The notes: a model not told the origin generated them from the letters alone. Numbered from the stretch's first letter, positions 10,862 through 21,295 are shown. The stretch is DNA of 64,000 nt from Oscheius dolichura (GCA_932521035.1 OW051493.1:1488001-1552000); one strand, 5' to 3'. A program made the numbers and translations.

Positions 10862-12151
10862 TCACTTTTTCATATATTCCGGCATTTCGTAGACCTTCTC
10901 CGTGTGCGTTGTCCTCTGAGCTGAGAATCCCTGTCCATCCTGATCCTTGCTAACCACCGTCTCCGCCGTTTTTCTTCCCTTTGACCTGAAAAATCAATCT
11001 TTTTTTCTGTTCTAGAGAGCCTATAACCTTCGCTTATCAGTTTCTTGATGTTTATGTGAACTTGGCTCGATTCTTTCCTCATAACTTCCGTCCAGGACCT
11101 CCTTTCCCAGGCTGACCAGTTTCTTTCCCTTCTTCTTCAGTCCATCAAGGGTTAGAGCCTCCTTCTTATGGTCTTCTTCGTCTTCTTCGTCTTCCTCGTC
11201 ATTTTCATCCGTTTCAGTGTAGGTTCGTGTAGCCGTCGTCTGTCCGGGAGCAGTTTGCTTCACTGCGGAGGCAACGGATTTGAGGAAACCAGTGGTAAGG
11301 TCCAAAAATTCACCAACAGCCTCCTTCGCATCATCCATCATTTCCTCCAAATCACCTTTCTAAAAATGTTTTATCAGGGCTATAAGAAATTTCTGATCGG
11401 ATCCTAACGAATGACACGTTACTGTTCGGCTCATTTTCAACAGAGAAAAATAATTTTCCGCTTCGTTACAGGACCCAATTTATCAAAAATTACAATTTTT
11501 ACAGTAACCCAGAAAAATCCATTTTCTGTGGATAAAAACTAAATTCTTCTTTCGCTACGGGACCCGCTGGGCCAAAATGATTACTGTACACCTCTCGAAA
11601 AATTTAAAGGTCTGCGGGAAAAAACATCAAAATTTCAAAGATTTGCCCCGAAAAATTGAATTTTTCACTGTTTCCGCCGACAAATATCGTCCAGTTGTCC
11701 AATTTATACCGTAACCCACCATTTCGCTCCTTTCTTTCCTTGGGATAATACAGCCCAGTAAGACTGAAATTGGCCATTTTTGATCATTTTGAAGTCTAAA
11801 AATACCTGCAACGAGCAAAGAAATGACAAGAGCCGTCTTCCAAGGGAATTTCCCGGTCTGGGGACGGACTGAGGGCTCACGCCTGTCGGGAGGGGGCGCT
11901 GGGTGGCCTCCTGAGGGTAAGTGACAGCTGCAGGGTCTCTGGAGTGCTGGCCTGACCCGGTCGAAGGGATCCTTCTTTGCCGGTTTGACACAGTTACAGG
12001 GCTCTTCACAGCCTGGCTGCAGAGGATCACTGTTTCTTTGGAGTCCCGGCTGGAGGCGGCCGAGACGACCAAAAGGATCCGGGGTGCCGGGACGGAGACA
12101 GATACAAGACTTCTCGGAACCAAAAGGAGGGGAAGGAAAATCTTCTTCCAT
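10862..12151 (-). CDS. Cassette gene C1: membrane-anchored protein with Cys/Pro repeats and acidic domain
   Basis: Proposed exons: 12151-11806, 11763-11720, 11359-11028 and 10985-10862; all phases agree. The N-terminus (about 115 residues) has a repeated unit of Cys-x-Cys, then KDPFDRVRPALQRPCSC-like sequence. A hydrophobic helix (TALVISLLVAVLLGCII) is assembled across intron 1. Then comes a helical stretch, PGQTTATRTY, an Asp/Glu run, a Lys-rich helix, and the conserved end TETVVSKD..G.GFSA.RTT ... YEMPEYMKK. Paralogue C2 shares PGQT and the whole last exon (124 bases in both). An alternative start is the ATG ending exon 2 (11722-11720), matching the proposed C2 start; the Cys/Pro part would then be separate. 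Topology and function are unknown. Confidence 0.6.
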
Positions 12152-12169
12152 CTGGAAGTAGAGACGGTG

Positions 12170-12433
12170 AGAAATCGCCTGGAAGTGGAGAAATTGTGAA
12201 ATGGGAAGTTTCTCATAGGGCGGGGAGATAAGAAGGAAGAGAGGGGGAAGGGGAGGGGCGCGTCAGCATAGACGAATTTTTCGAAAACAAGGAGGAGAAA
12301 TCGCCTGGAAGTGGAGAAATTGTGAAATGGGAAGTTTCTCATAGGGCGGGGAGATAAGAAGGAAGAGAGGGGGAAGGAGAGGCTGATAAGGGCGCGTCAG
12401 CATAGACGAATTTTTCGAAAACAAGGAGGAGAA
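12170..12433. repeat. Two-copy tandem repeat, period ~130 bp
   Basis: Copies 12170-12298 and 12299-12433 both contain AGAAATCGCCTGGAAGTGGA, GAAGTTTCTCATAGGGCGGG and GCGCGTCAGCATAGACGAAT. The second has a short insertion. It lies immediately 5' of C1 and may carry its promoter. Confidence 0.88.
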
Positions 12434-13436
12434 ATTGCGGAGAATGAGAGATTGTTGAGGTAAAAATACGGAAAAATCAATGAAAAGGAGAGAAAAACTT
12501 GGATATAGGGGTCATGGAACAAAAAGATTTTGCTTTTTTTGTAGTCGGAAAAGGACGGTAAAGTTTTGGAAAAGTCAACTGAGCGGAGTGAATATACATT
12601 GGAGAAAAAGAGAGACTACTTATTTGAAAGCAAATTGAAGCATAAAATCTGAGAAACCCCGGTCGAAAAGCCGGTTATAGGAATTTTTGTCCCAATTACA
12701 GTATGCTGTGTGGTCTAATTAATAAAATTACCACCAGAAAGTCTTCAAAATGATTCAATTTTAGGAGTCGGCAACCAGTGAAAAGGGTCCTAGAAGTGAA
12801 AATAAGAGAAGGCGGCCCAAAAAAATGGTGAGAAACCTCTTCGACGTGATAGAGATGACGAGCAATAGGACCAATTTCATCATCGAAGCGTTCTCAACGG
12901 GACCCCAAGTGTAATTGTTCACTGGGAGTGTCGAAAAAGTGCCGAACCTTGAACTAGCTGAAGAAATTCTAGGGAATTATCATGGGGAAGTGAAGCAGAG
13001 AAGGAGAAGTAAAGAATATGGAAAAAAGCGCGATGTAGCGGTTTTCCCTGCCAGCTTCCCGCGAATTTCTCACTTTCGGTTCTACCGTTGTGGCGAAAAT
13101 GCGCCAATTTGGCGCGAAGAACATGGCGAAGAAGAACTTTTCATATTGAAATGTATGTTTCGAGAACTGGATATAAGCTAGAAGTTCATTTCTGTCTCAT
13201 TTTTTCGCTAACAAGTTAGTAAATCTGATTTTTGCCCCGAAATTCTTTTCTTCTTTGCAACAGTAGTATCAAGTGTTTTTCATCGAAAACGTTCGCCTCT
13301 TTGGACCTGTTACAGTACGCCGAACCCGTTTTATTTTCCTCTTCCCCCTCTCGGCCATTTATTACGATTCAACAGCGTTATTTATAACTTCATTTTTTCA
13401 TATTGAAACTGTTGCTATCATATCGGATCCTTCTTG
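12434..13436. other. Spacer between cassettes
   Basis: It contains the second copy of the 7108-7280 repeat (12750-12910). A purine-rich stretch precedes it. No gene seen. Confidence 0.6.
12750..12910. repeat. Direct repeat, copy 2 (other copy 7108-7280)
   Basis: Matches the left copy from ATTCAATTTTAGGAGTCGGC to the GGGACCCCAAG region. Confidence 0.8.
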
Positions 13437-13998
13437 TTAGCTGGTACCTTCGCTCGTGTCTCCCTCTGTTCTAGCGGCCAAAGTCGGTGGATTATTTCCT
13501 GTAGAAGGTGTATCACAGCACGATAGTTCGCCGTTGCTCATCATTAGAGCCAACAGTTGATGATCTCCTCCGGCTTCCCTAAATATTGCTACTCTTTATT
13601 TTGGTTTCAAAGCAGCCTTTTTTGACCAAGCGACTGAGGCACATAATTCCACTTCTATGTTGTAAGAAAATAGCCTTACTCGTCGCCCTTCCCCCGCCCC
13701 GTAAACTGTTCCATTCTTCGTATAGAACCCCCTTTTGAAGCCAGAAAATTACTCACTGGACCATCTGAGCAGCTGGATAATAGGTCGTTTGCACCTCCCT
13801 GTTGTTAGCCAGGGTTAATCCTTGACTGTTCAGCTGTATACCCACGAAGCTTTCTTCTTTTTTGGCTCTTATATCACCGCTGAAATTAGTATCTTTATGG
13901 GAAATAAAAAGAGCAGTTTACTATACTTCGACGCCATGAACAGGTACCGAAATAGCCCAGATGAAGAGAAACAGAACGCGGAGACGCGATACCGGCAT
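13437..13998 (-). CDS. Cassette gene D2: small secreted protein, paralogue of D1
   Basis: Three exons in order: 13998-13922, 13879-13757 and 13578-13437, encoding about 113 residues. The signal peptide is MPVSRLRVLFLFIWAISVP. Exon 2 is 123 bases, exactly as in D1, ending TYYPAAQMV. Exon 3 starts EAGGDHQLLALMMS against EAEEDPELLALMMD in D1. It then extends about 25 residues further, with two adjacent Cys and a Thr/Ser-rich end. The ATG lies only about 173 bases beyond the A2 stop, compatible with an operon. Function unknown. Confidence 0.72.
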
Positions 13999-14170
13999 TT
14001 AGCTAAATTTTTTTTAGAAATTTCAGGATAATTCAGAAGTCAAGGAGATCAAATTGGTTATTTTCCATTCTCAAGAGTTATAAGAAGAACGTGAAAAATA
14101 ATGTATTGTAAAAAATACGGGGACAATAAGAAGATTTTTCGTGTTTGAGTTGACTACGGTAGCCTCAAGA

Positions 14171-15274
14171 TTACTTGAATTTATCTATTTCCTTCTGATA
14201 CTGTTTAATAATCAACATTCCCCTGAAAATTACCATAATTCAAAATTTCTAAATTGAACTTACTCTGCATAATAACGAGGAACGTAGTACTCAGCCGTGC
14301 GCTTAATAAAGCCCGTCCAACGAAATCCTATAATCTCTTCGTCCAATTGAACTGGAAACGTAAACTGCCTATATGCTTCTTGTCTGTAATGTATTTCTTA
14401 CGGTTTTAATTGACTCTACTTGACGTAATCATTAATAGAAGATGCCCGGATTGGCTGGTGACGGGCGACTCTCTCTTGGCCGGCCATTCTTCGGTGATTG
14501 TCCAATATTTCGTAGAGTTCATCGGCTTCTTTGCTAAAAAACCACTTAAAATACTCCGTAGCTGGTTGATTTCTCGACTATTTTCAAAAGTTCAAGCAAT
14601 ATCTTGTAGAGAAGATCATGGCGTTTCGAACCAACTGATTTTCAGGTAAATATGCCTTACAGCAGATTTTTTATGAACATAAACGTGTGAAAACATCGAA
14701 ATATGAATGTTTGAAGTTATAAAATGTTTTCTCTAATGCGTATGATGTGGAAAACCAATGGGTTAGAACCGCCTTGATCTGCTCTACAAGCTACTGCTTG
14801 AATTTTAGAAAATAGTTCAGAAATGCACAAGTTACGGATTCAAACGCGGCGTGGAAATTTCATTGACCGACTTTTGTAGAATAGGGCCGAAATACCAGGG
14901 ATTGAAGCAGAGGGACAAATGGGGATGGAGGAAAGCAGACGGACAGATGTACTCGAGCTGTAGCAGTTGAAGAACCCGCGCCAGCAACAATGTACAAGAG
15001 GTGTGCTACATGGCGGAAAACATGAAATAAGAGGACAACAAGGGTATAAACTGGTAATTTAATCGAAAAATTCCACCGTACTTTACTTCTTCCACGGACG
15101 GCCACTCTTGCACTTTCTTCAAAAAGATTATATAAACAAAAAGAACAGAAATAGACTCACTTTTTCAGAAGACATTATCGAATTGTTCCTTGCAGGAATT
15201 GGGAGTAAGAGCGTCAGTAATCCAAGACGCCATGAATAGCCCGTAGTTTCTTCTACTGCTCGTTTGTGTCCCAT
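14171..15274 (-). CDS. Cassette gene A2: small probably secreted protein, paralogue of A1
   Basis: Exons in order: 15274-15161, 15116-15082, 14533-14420, 14383-14264 and 14222-14171, encoding about 144 residues. The 5' end (MGHKRAVEE... followed by SWRLGLLTLLLPIPA) looks like a signal sequence with a long N-region, so the start is less certain. Exon 2 contains QEWPSVEEV. Exon 4 encodes GFRWTGFIKRTAEYYVPRYY. The last exon is GMLIIKQYQKEIDKFK and stop. The 36-base intron at 14384-14419 is needed to skip a TAG. Phases match A1 exon for exon. Function unknown. Confidence 0.66.
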
Positions 15275-15472
15275 AGAATTTGACAAAGAATTCCTTTATA
15301 TTTAGATTTTAAAGAGAGAAAAAAGAGTATTGGTAGTGCGGAGAGTGGAACTCCTTCCTCGTATCGACAGAGAAAAAAATGTTGTTTATTTAAAAAAAAA
15401 TATATGAAAGGAGATTAAATGAAAAGAAGAAGCACAAGGATAAGCCGAGCAGTGCTTTTTTACAATCGAAAT

Positions 15473-16246
15473 TCACTTGTTTTCGAGTCGATTAGGCGGA
15501 TAAGGACCCTGTACAGCATTTCCAAATGCAGCGGTCAGAGGCTCGTTTCCGTTGGGCTGTTGCATTCCAGACATTATGACTGCCATAAAGGTTGGATCGC
15601 CTTTGCACGCGCTGAAAAACTCTCTCTCTCTCTCTGCTGTAAGCTGACTGTAGCCCCATTCGTTCATGGGCAAAACGCTGAATTTCCTCTTTTGAATTTC
15701 TTCTCTTTGCCCTCTTTTGGTCGTAGACGGGAGTGTGGGGTGCTTGTGTCCGTATCTCGGTCATTTCTCGGTCGGTTTCAAAAATTCAAAGACCTAGTTG
15801 GAGACCACGTCAAGACGATTCTAATGAACCCAGTCACATCTCAACCGACCCGACAAAACAATCTGTAGCCCCACATACTTTAACAGGGGGATATGTTACG
15901 CAACGCGGCACGTTGTTTTGAAAATGTTGTTTTAAAAAAATGTCGCATAGATTATCGGTTCAAAAAAATAGCCACGGAATCATCAGAAGAACCCCCAACT
16001 TTTCGACTCAATAGGGATGAATTCCCATCCATTTTTAAATTACAAAATACTTACCTGACTAAATTCGCAGAAGGATAGTTCAACGTCTCCTTATGTTGCA
16101 AAGAGCCAATAGAAACTGCGTGTGTCCCATTCTCTGGAACGTATCCGTATCGGATACCAACATCGCTAATTTCCTTTGCGGAACTAAAAGAACACTGTAA
16201 TTCTAAATCTAAAAGAACTCTACCGTGAGTTCTGTTCAGCGGGCAT
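15473..16246 (-). CDS. Cassette gene B2: paralogue of B1, signal peptide not found
   Basis: Exons 16183-16055 (129 bases) and 15611-15473 match B1 in phase and sequence (LNYPSANLVR, GDPTFMAVIMSGMQQ). The upstream exon is best read as 16246-16224 (MPAEQNSR) with the same phase-2 junction. No hydrophobic leader is in frame: frames upstream meet stops. A weak echo of the B1 leader (TCTTTCGTTAAT) survives at about 16305. Either an upstream exon was missed or the gene lost its export signal. Intron 2 holds a CCATACATGGGCAAA-type element and a CT microsatellite (15626-15643). Confidence 0.5.
15663..15905. repeat. CCATACATGGGCAAA-ended element, copy 3 (reverse orientation)
   Basis: It starts TTCATGGGCAAAACGC and contains CGTATCTCGGTCATTTCTCG and GTTACGCAACG. 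It lies in intron 2 of B2. Confidence 0.75.
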
Positions 16247-16693
16247 GCTGTCAAGCCTAAAAGAAGGGTATCGTTTTAAGGGGATTGTTGATATTAATGG
16301 TGAGATACCATATTAACGAAAGAACTAGAGACAAAGTCTTTGCATTTTTGTACACTAATCAGTACTGCTAATCAGATATAAAGAGCGCAAAAATTGAGGG
16401 GAAGAAAGAAATTATTGGTTCTCCTTCTTTCCAGTTGGCTGCTTCTCCACATCCTCGTAGAATCTGAAAAGCACACACCGTAAAACGTATAATAGAGCCC
16501 CACTGTCCGTAAGCGCGCTCTGTTGAAAATGACCTTTCTACTCAAAAATTATAAGCCTGTCCCGTTTTCTGTCCCGGCCAGCCCTGATTTCAACCGAATT
16601 ACTAAGCAAAAGAACGACAATCTAACTGTTTTGCTGTCTTTTATTTTGTAAGCCAGGTGGACTTTACATAACATAACTTTTCTCCTACTTTAC

Positions 16694-17262
16694 TTACTTT
16701 TTCAAATAATTCGGCATTTCGTAGAGCTTTTCTGACTGGGTTGTCCTATGGGCTGAGAATCCGTGGCCATCTGTGTCTTTTGAAACTACCGTTTCCGTCG
16801 ATTTTTTCGCTGAAAAGCTAAAATTAATGTTTAACAACTTTCGGACATTTGATACCTTCTTTTTTCCGTAGATAGTTTGTTGAAATCTTCTTGAACCCGC
16901 TCTTTTTGAATGTGCCCTTCTTCCGGGAGAGGCTCCGTTCCATTTTCCCAGATCTCTCTACACCTGGTAATTAGCTCCTGGCCTTTTCTGCAAATATCGG
17001 CGATAGTTACTAATCCACCTGCAGTAGGAGCTGTTCGAGTCTCTCCTTCGTGTATTTCTTCTTCTCCTGAGGTTTCATAGGAGCTTCGGAAGACTGCCGT
17101 CTGCCCAGGACGGAGGCCACGAAGAATAGGAGCGATGGAGGCTAGAAGTTGTCCCGCTCGATGCATGGTCTCATAGGCAGCATTCAAGGTGTCTCGAAAC
17201 ATATCAATGCTCTGAAAAAGAAGGGTACAGCCCTGTTCTGTGATGCTGGGAAGACGCACCAT
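16694..17262 (-). CDS. Cassette gene C2: acidic helical protein, paralogue of C1
   Basis: Certain exons are 17211-16856 and 16817-16694 (124 bases, as in C1). The end reads STETVVSKDTDGHGFSAHRT then YEMPNYLKK. The first exon is proposed to end with the ATG at 17262-17260, followed by donor GTGCGT; this exon would give only the initiator Met. C1 has the same ATG-donor arrangement. A TATAAAA box (complement of 17337-17343) lies about 75 bases upstream. The protein is helical with PGQTAVFRSSY and a Glu-rich middle. The Cys/Pro domain and helix of C1 are not visible here. Function unknown. Confidence 0.58.
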
Positions 17263-17336
17263 CGTGTAGAATCCAAGGGGAACCAAAGCCGGCTGGCGGT
17301 AGGAGACGACTGCCGAACAAAGAACAGCGCAGCGAT

Positions 17337-17343
17337 TTTATAC
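17337..17343 (-). promoter_or_regulatory. TATA-like box upstream of C2
   Basis: TATAAAA on the minus strand, about 75 bases before the proposed C2 start codon. It lies at the edge of a duplicated upstream block. Confidence 0.4.
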
Positions 17344-17510
17344 TGATCAATTACGTCAAGGAGCACCCTTATAGCACCCGAGTAAATAACATTGATAAAG
17401 AGGAGAAATTGGGCCGTAATCAGTAGATATCGGCCTTGTCAACAAAGAACTTCCGCTGATTAGGGGAGGGAACGTTGTGGAAAAAGTGGAAAAGAGAATA
17501 TAAATTAGAC
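17340..17510. repeat. Duplicated upstream block, copy 1 (other copy 18045-18200)
   Basis: Shared pieces include CAATTACGTCAAGGAGCAC, AATCAGTAGATATCGGCC and AAAAGAGAATATAAATTAGA. This looks like a duplication of the 5' flank of C2, without the gene. Confidence 0.8.
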
Positions 17511-17886
17511 AGCTGATAACTCAAAAAAAAAACTGTTTTCTATACTTTTAATGGTTTGCTGATACATAAAAACGTTCACATAAAGTGCTACAACAATTAA
17601 TTTTTAATTTTCCTCGTCATGCTGCTTTATCGTCGATAGATTTCAGTTTCAAAGTGTCGATCGGACCGCCGCAATTCATCGAATTCTAGTCAATCTGTCT
17701 CCCCCAGTGTTACTCTACTGAAATACTACTTTGTCTTTTATGTGCTCCTTGAAGCCGTTATAAAAAGAACTATTCTAAAATTTCAGTACTCGAGTCTTCA
17801 TTGGCCCATTTCTGATGTGATCCTTGATGTGATTACCATAGCACTTTCCACTTTTTAAAATACCATAAAAGCTCGAATAGTACCCC

Positions 17887-17905
17887 GGGGGGGGGGGGGG
17901 GGGGG
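17887..17905 (+). repeat. Uninterrupted G19 tract
   Basis: Nineteen consecutive G follow CCCC. Such tracts are G-quadruplex-prone, and in C. elegans they are unstable without the DOG-1/FANCJ helicase. Confidence 0.9.
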
Positions 17906-18044
17906 TATTATTGGAGCTGTTACGGTAATAATTTTATCAAAATTTCCAATTTTCGACCTTGTGCTCCACAATTTCCCAGTTTTTCGTCTATTTACTTTCT
18001 ATTTACTTTTCAAATATTCAATTTTCAGGCTCCTGGAACCAATT

Positions 18045-18200
18045 ATACTGACCAATTACGTCAAGGAGCACACAGTATTATGAAATCAGTAGATATCGGC
18101 CTTATCAACAAAGAAGTTCCGCTGATGCACAGGGTACACGCATCGAGAGCAAGCAAATACAAGTGGAAAAGAGAATATAAATTAGACAGGAAAGTGGTCG
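18045..18200. repeat. Duplicated upstream block, copy 2
   Basis: The partner of 17340-17510, with about 700 bp between copies. It retains GTGGAAAAGAGAATATAAAT. Confidence 0.8.
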
Positions 18201-18484
18201 AATTTATAGATGAAAATGATGCCTAACCGGGGATTAATTGCCCCTCCACCTCTATAAAAGTACTGTATACTTCCTATTCTATCCGGACCTCATTATATAC
18301 TCAAATATTCTCTAGGAAATGAGGAACAGAGCCGCGGAACCCGGAAGAAGGTAAAATATTCCCCAATTTTTGAAGATTTCCCCTTTCAGTTCCGTTTCCA
18401 CTAGAAAACAAACCGATCTCCGTGTTTATTAACAATATTAATAAATATTTTCATAAAAAATGATTTCCTTCTATAAATTCTTCG

Positions 18485-21295
18485 TCAAGTAGCGGCAATC
18501 ATGCAGACTATGCCAAATCCATTATCGCAAGGGAAGTTGTACCACTTACTACCAGGAACTGGATTTGGCCCATTTATCTAAAATATAAAGCGGTCTTCTT
18601 CTAGATTTTTATTTTTTACCGTCATGCAATTCAAACCAACCATTGGATAGCCAGCGCCCACATTCCAATTATCATAGGGGCCGTACTAAAGGATATTACA
18701 TAACAATGAATAAAAGGAGACGTTACCATAGTCCCATCAGTCCAATACCATGTGCCTAGAATCCCTGTCGGTGAATAACCACCGATGAAAGCGAAGCTAT
18801 TACTAGGAACAACCAGGTAACCTAGGAGTAAAAAAGGAGTCAAGAAATAGCCGAAATATAAACCAAAATGGCGTTTTTGCAGTTATCTCACAATTGTCAG
18901 CAAATACTTATTCTTATGGAACTAGTATGCCTCCGGCGGCCTTTGGCCGCGTTTGGATTAAAAATATGACAGTCGAAAAAGATTGGACGATCGAATAAAA
19001 CCGGACCCGTCGGGTCTTTCTGCTTCTCTAACTGTCTGCATTTGACCGACTGAAAGTCCGCGGACTTTCAGTCGCCCCTCTCAGATTTTCGTCATTTACA
19101 GTTAAAATTCCTATCGTGGTGAGTATATTGCCGGTTTTAAGGCCTACTTCTGTCTTCTTCTGTTATATTTTAGGGGTTGGATAAAAGCGTAATGCAGGAG
19201 GTGTTGTAACACATGGTTTTCTTTGCGTAGCTTTCAAAAGTGCTCATCAAATTGTCTGATATGTTAATAATATGCTGTATCTCTTGCTCTTACAAAAGAA
19301 AGAAGTATTAAAAACACTGAAATTGGAGTATCGCAAACAGGAAAGAATGTAAACGCGTGTTCCCTGGTTCTGTCTTGCAACATGATCTCCTGAGAGTTAA
19401 AAAGCTTTCTCGCGTACAGTCGTACTGTTCTGTTACCCAGATTATCAAGAAGAGTAGTCGTTCTCATTAAAAGAATCCCTTGTTCCGTCTCTCACTGACT
19501 CCCAGTCTTTCTTTGCTTCGAGAAAGTTTGTACGTTATGCTGCTCCGATCTGGGGGGATAACTTTTAAAAATTCAACTCGTAATACAAGGCATACCGTAG
19601 TCTAATCATTTTAAATAAACATCCCGGTCTACTCTACTAGATTCATGACCTATTTCCCTTTTTGGAGGAGAGAAGGTCTCCTTTCATGACATATGTATGC
19701 AGCAGTCTGGACTGGGGGCCCTTTTCTTGTAAGGCGTAGGTTTATTTGTTGAGCGAAAGGAGTGCAATCAAATAATAAAGGGATCCTACAAAGTTAAATT
19801 CCCGTTGGAGGTCGAATAGGTGGGCTTTCCTATTCATATAACTCGTTTAATTAATTCATCTAGGCTATGGTGGTTTTGCCCAAGATTTCTATTTTCTCAA
19901 ATGAATAGACTAGGTTTGAATCGAACTGTGGTTATATAGTGAAAATCTGAGGCTAACTCTACCTCTATGGTAGAAAGCTTAGGCCTGATCCGTTGATTGT
20001 AGTTATTGATCTATGGCGGATGAGAAACGAGCAGAAAGCCATGGAAAAAAAGAAAATTATATCAACTAATGTAATCCCTGTTTCCGAATTCCGTTCACAC
20101 GCGTTCCCTGACTATCAAATAGATCGTCACCACTTGTTGTTAGACTTCTACGGGCAAGCAACTATATAGCAGGGGCAAATATCCCTCAATCAAATGCTGA
20201 GCTTTGCCGAGGAAACACGTACATTTTTTCAGTAGCCCGTTGTTATGAGGAAGTTTTGCTTATTGCTATTCACAATCACAGAAAGAGAACTTTGACTTCT
20301 GCTCTGTTGATAACCCGTATTCCGATGAGATGAGTGATATTCTTTTTGCAAAATGATGGGAGCTAACGTCTATGCAGGAAACTAAAGTTATTCAATCAGG
20401 AGCACACTATAAACTGAAGAAAACGATGAAATCCGTAATAATATGATTTCCCATCAAGGGGCGACTGAAAGTCCGCGGACTTTCAGGTGCGCGTCCTGGA
20501 AATAATAGTTCAACAGAATGAAACCTACTGATAAATTCATTTTCGTCCGCATCATGAATGGAAGCCAATGTTGCACCAGTCACCACAGCATCACATTTCG
20601 CATTATTCACCATGTCTGCTGATCCTGGTATAAGCATATAGCAGAAATTGTTGGCTGGATTGAATACCCACGAGGGAGGACACACTGAAACGCAGAAATT
20701 AAATAGGGACGATTGGAAATGGAGGGTTTTCACTGATCCCAATTCTGTAGCCTAAATAAACAAAGCGGCTTTTTTTGTTCAGTTTTAGTCGAAAATGAGC
20801 GCTCTTTCAAACCGCTCTAACTCCTCTAAAGAACCACTTTCCGAGAGGCTATTATCGCTTTTCGCCACCTCATCAACCTCACCAAATGCTCGCCGCGTTC
20901 GATTAATTCGACCATGCTTATTTGTTTTGCTTCTATCAGAATTTTATGGCGAACAAGATGAAATAGGTTATGTTCCATGAAAATAAAGAATCGTTTAGAT
21001 ATAACCCAAAATAGAATTTTTGGGATGAAACTAGCGTTTTTGCAGATGGGTTGCTCACCTCCTGCTGTTGTGGTTGTAGTCGTCGTCGTGCTCGTCGTAG
21101 TTGGCTCGGCAGTTGCCTGACTGGTCGTCAGTAAAACGGAGGTTGTCGCTTCCATCTCGTCCTCGTACATATCGTCCGCTGGAAACCTCATTGAAAGAAG
21201 AATAAAATAGACTTACGGGTTACGGTAGGGATGCAGGAGGAGGCAAGGGGAAGACGGCATAGGAATAAAAGAAGAACAGCTCTAAAATCAGCCAT
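18485..21295 (-). CDS. Secreted C-type lectin-like protein (clec family) with Thr-rich linker
   Basis: Six exons in order: 21295-21217, 21178-21059, 20684-20529, 18821-18727, 18685-18620 and 18577-18485; all phases agree. The signal peptide is MADFRAVLLLFLCRLPLASS. A linker contains an uninterrupted run of Thr, as in mucin-like nematode clec proteins. One C-type lectin domain follows: CPPSWVFNPANNFCYML at its start, then IGGYSPTGILGTWYWTDGT, DNWNVGAGYP, NCMTINGP and a final IVCMIAAT. The WTDG and paired Cys fit the fold; no clear EPN/QPD sugar motif is present, so glycan binding is doubtful. The start at 21295 was chosen for the leader; an upstream in-frame Met exists at 21373. AATAAA (complement of 18425-18430) lies just past the stop. 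Intron 3 (1.7 kb) holds a transposon-like element. Likely extracellular, possibly an immunity protein. Confidence 0.85.
19050..20486. mobile_element. Transposon-like element with 30-bp palindromic terminal inverted repeats
   Basis: Left end CTGAAAGTCCGCGGACTTTC then AGTCGCCCCT (19050-19079); the right end (20457-20486) is its exact reverse complement. Each terminus begins with a 22-base perfect palindrome, extended to 28 bases on the left. The 1.44 kb interior has no transposase-like frame, so it is probably non-autonomous. It sits inside intron 3 of the C-type lectin gene. Confidence 0.75.

Noticed and set aside
19048..19073. Palindrome as a possible transcription terminator or CRISPR-type repeat
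   Set aside because: This is a eukaryotic sequence; the palindrome pairs with a matching one 1.4 kb away as element termini.
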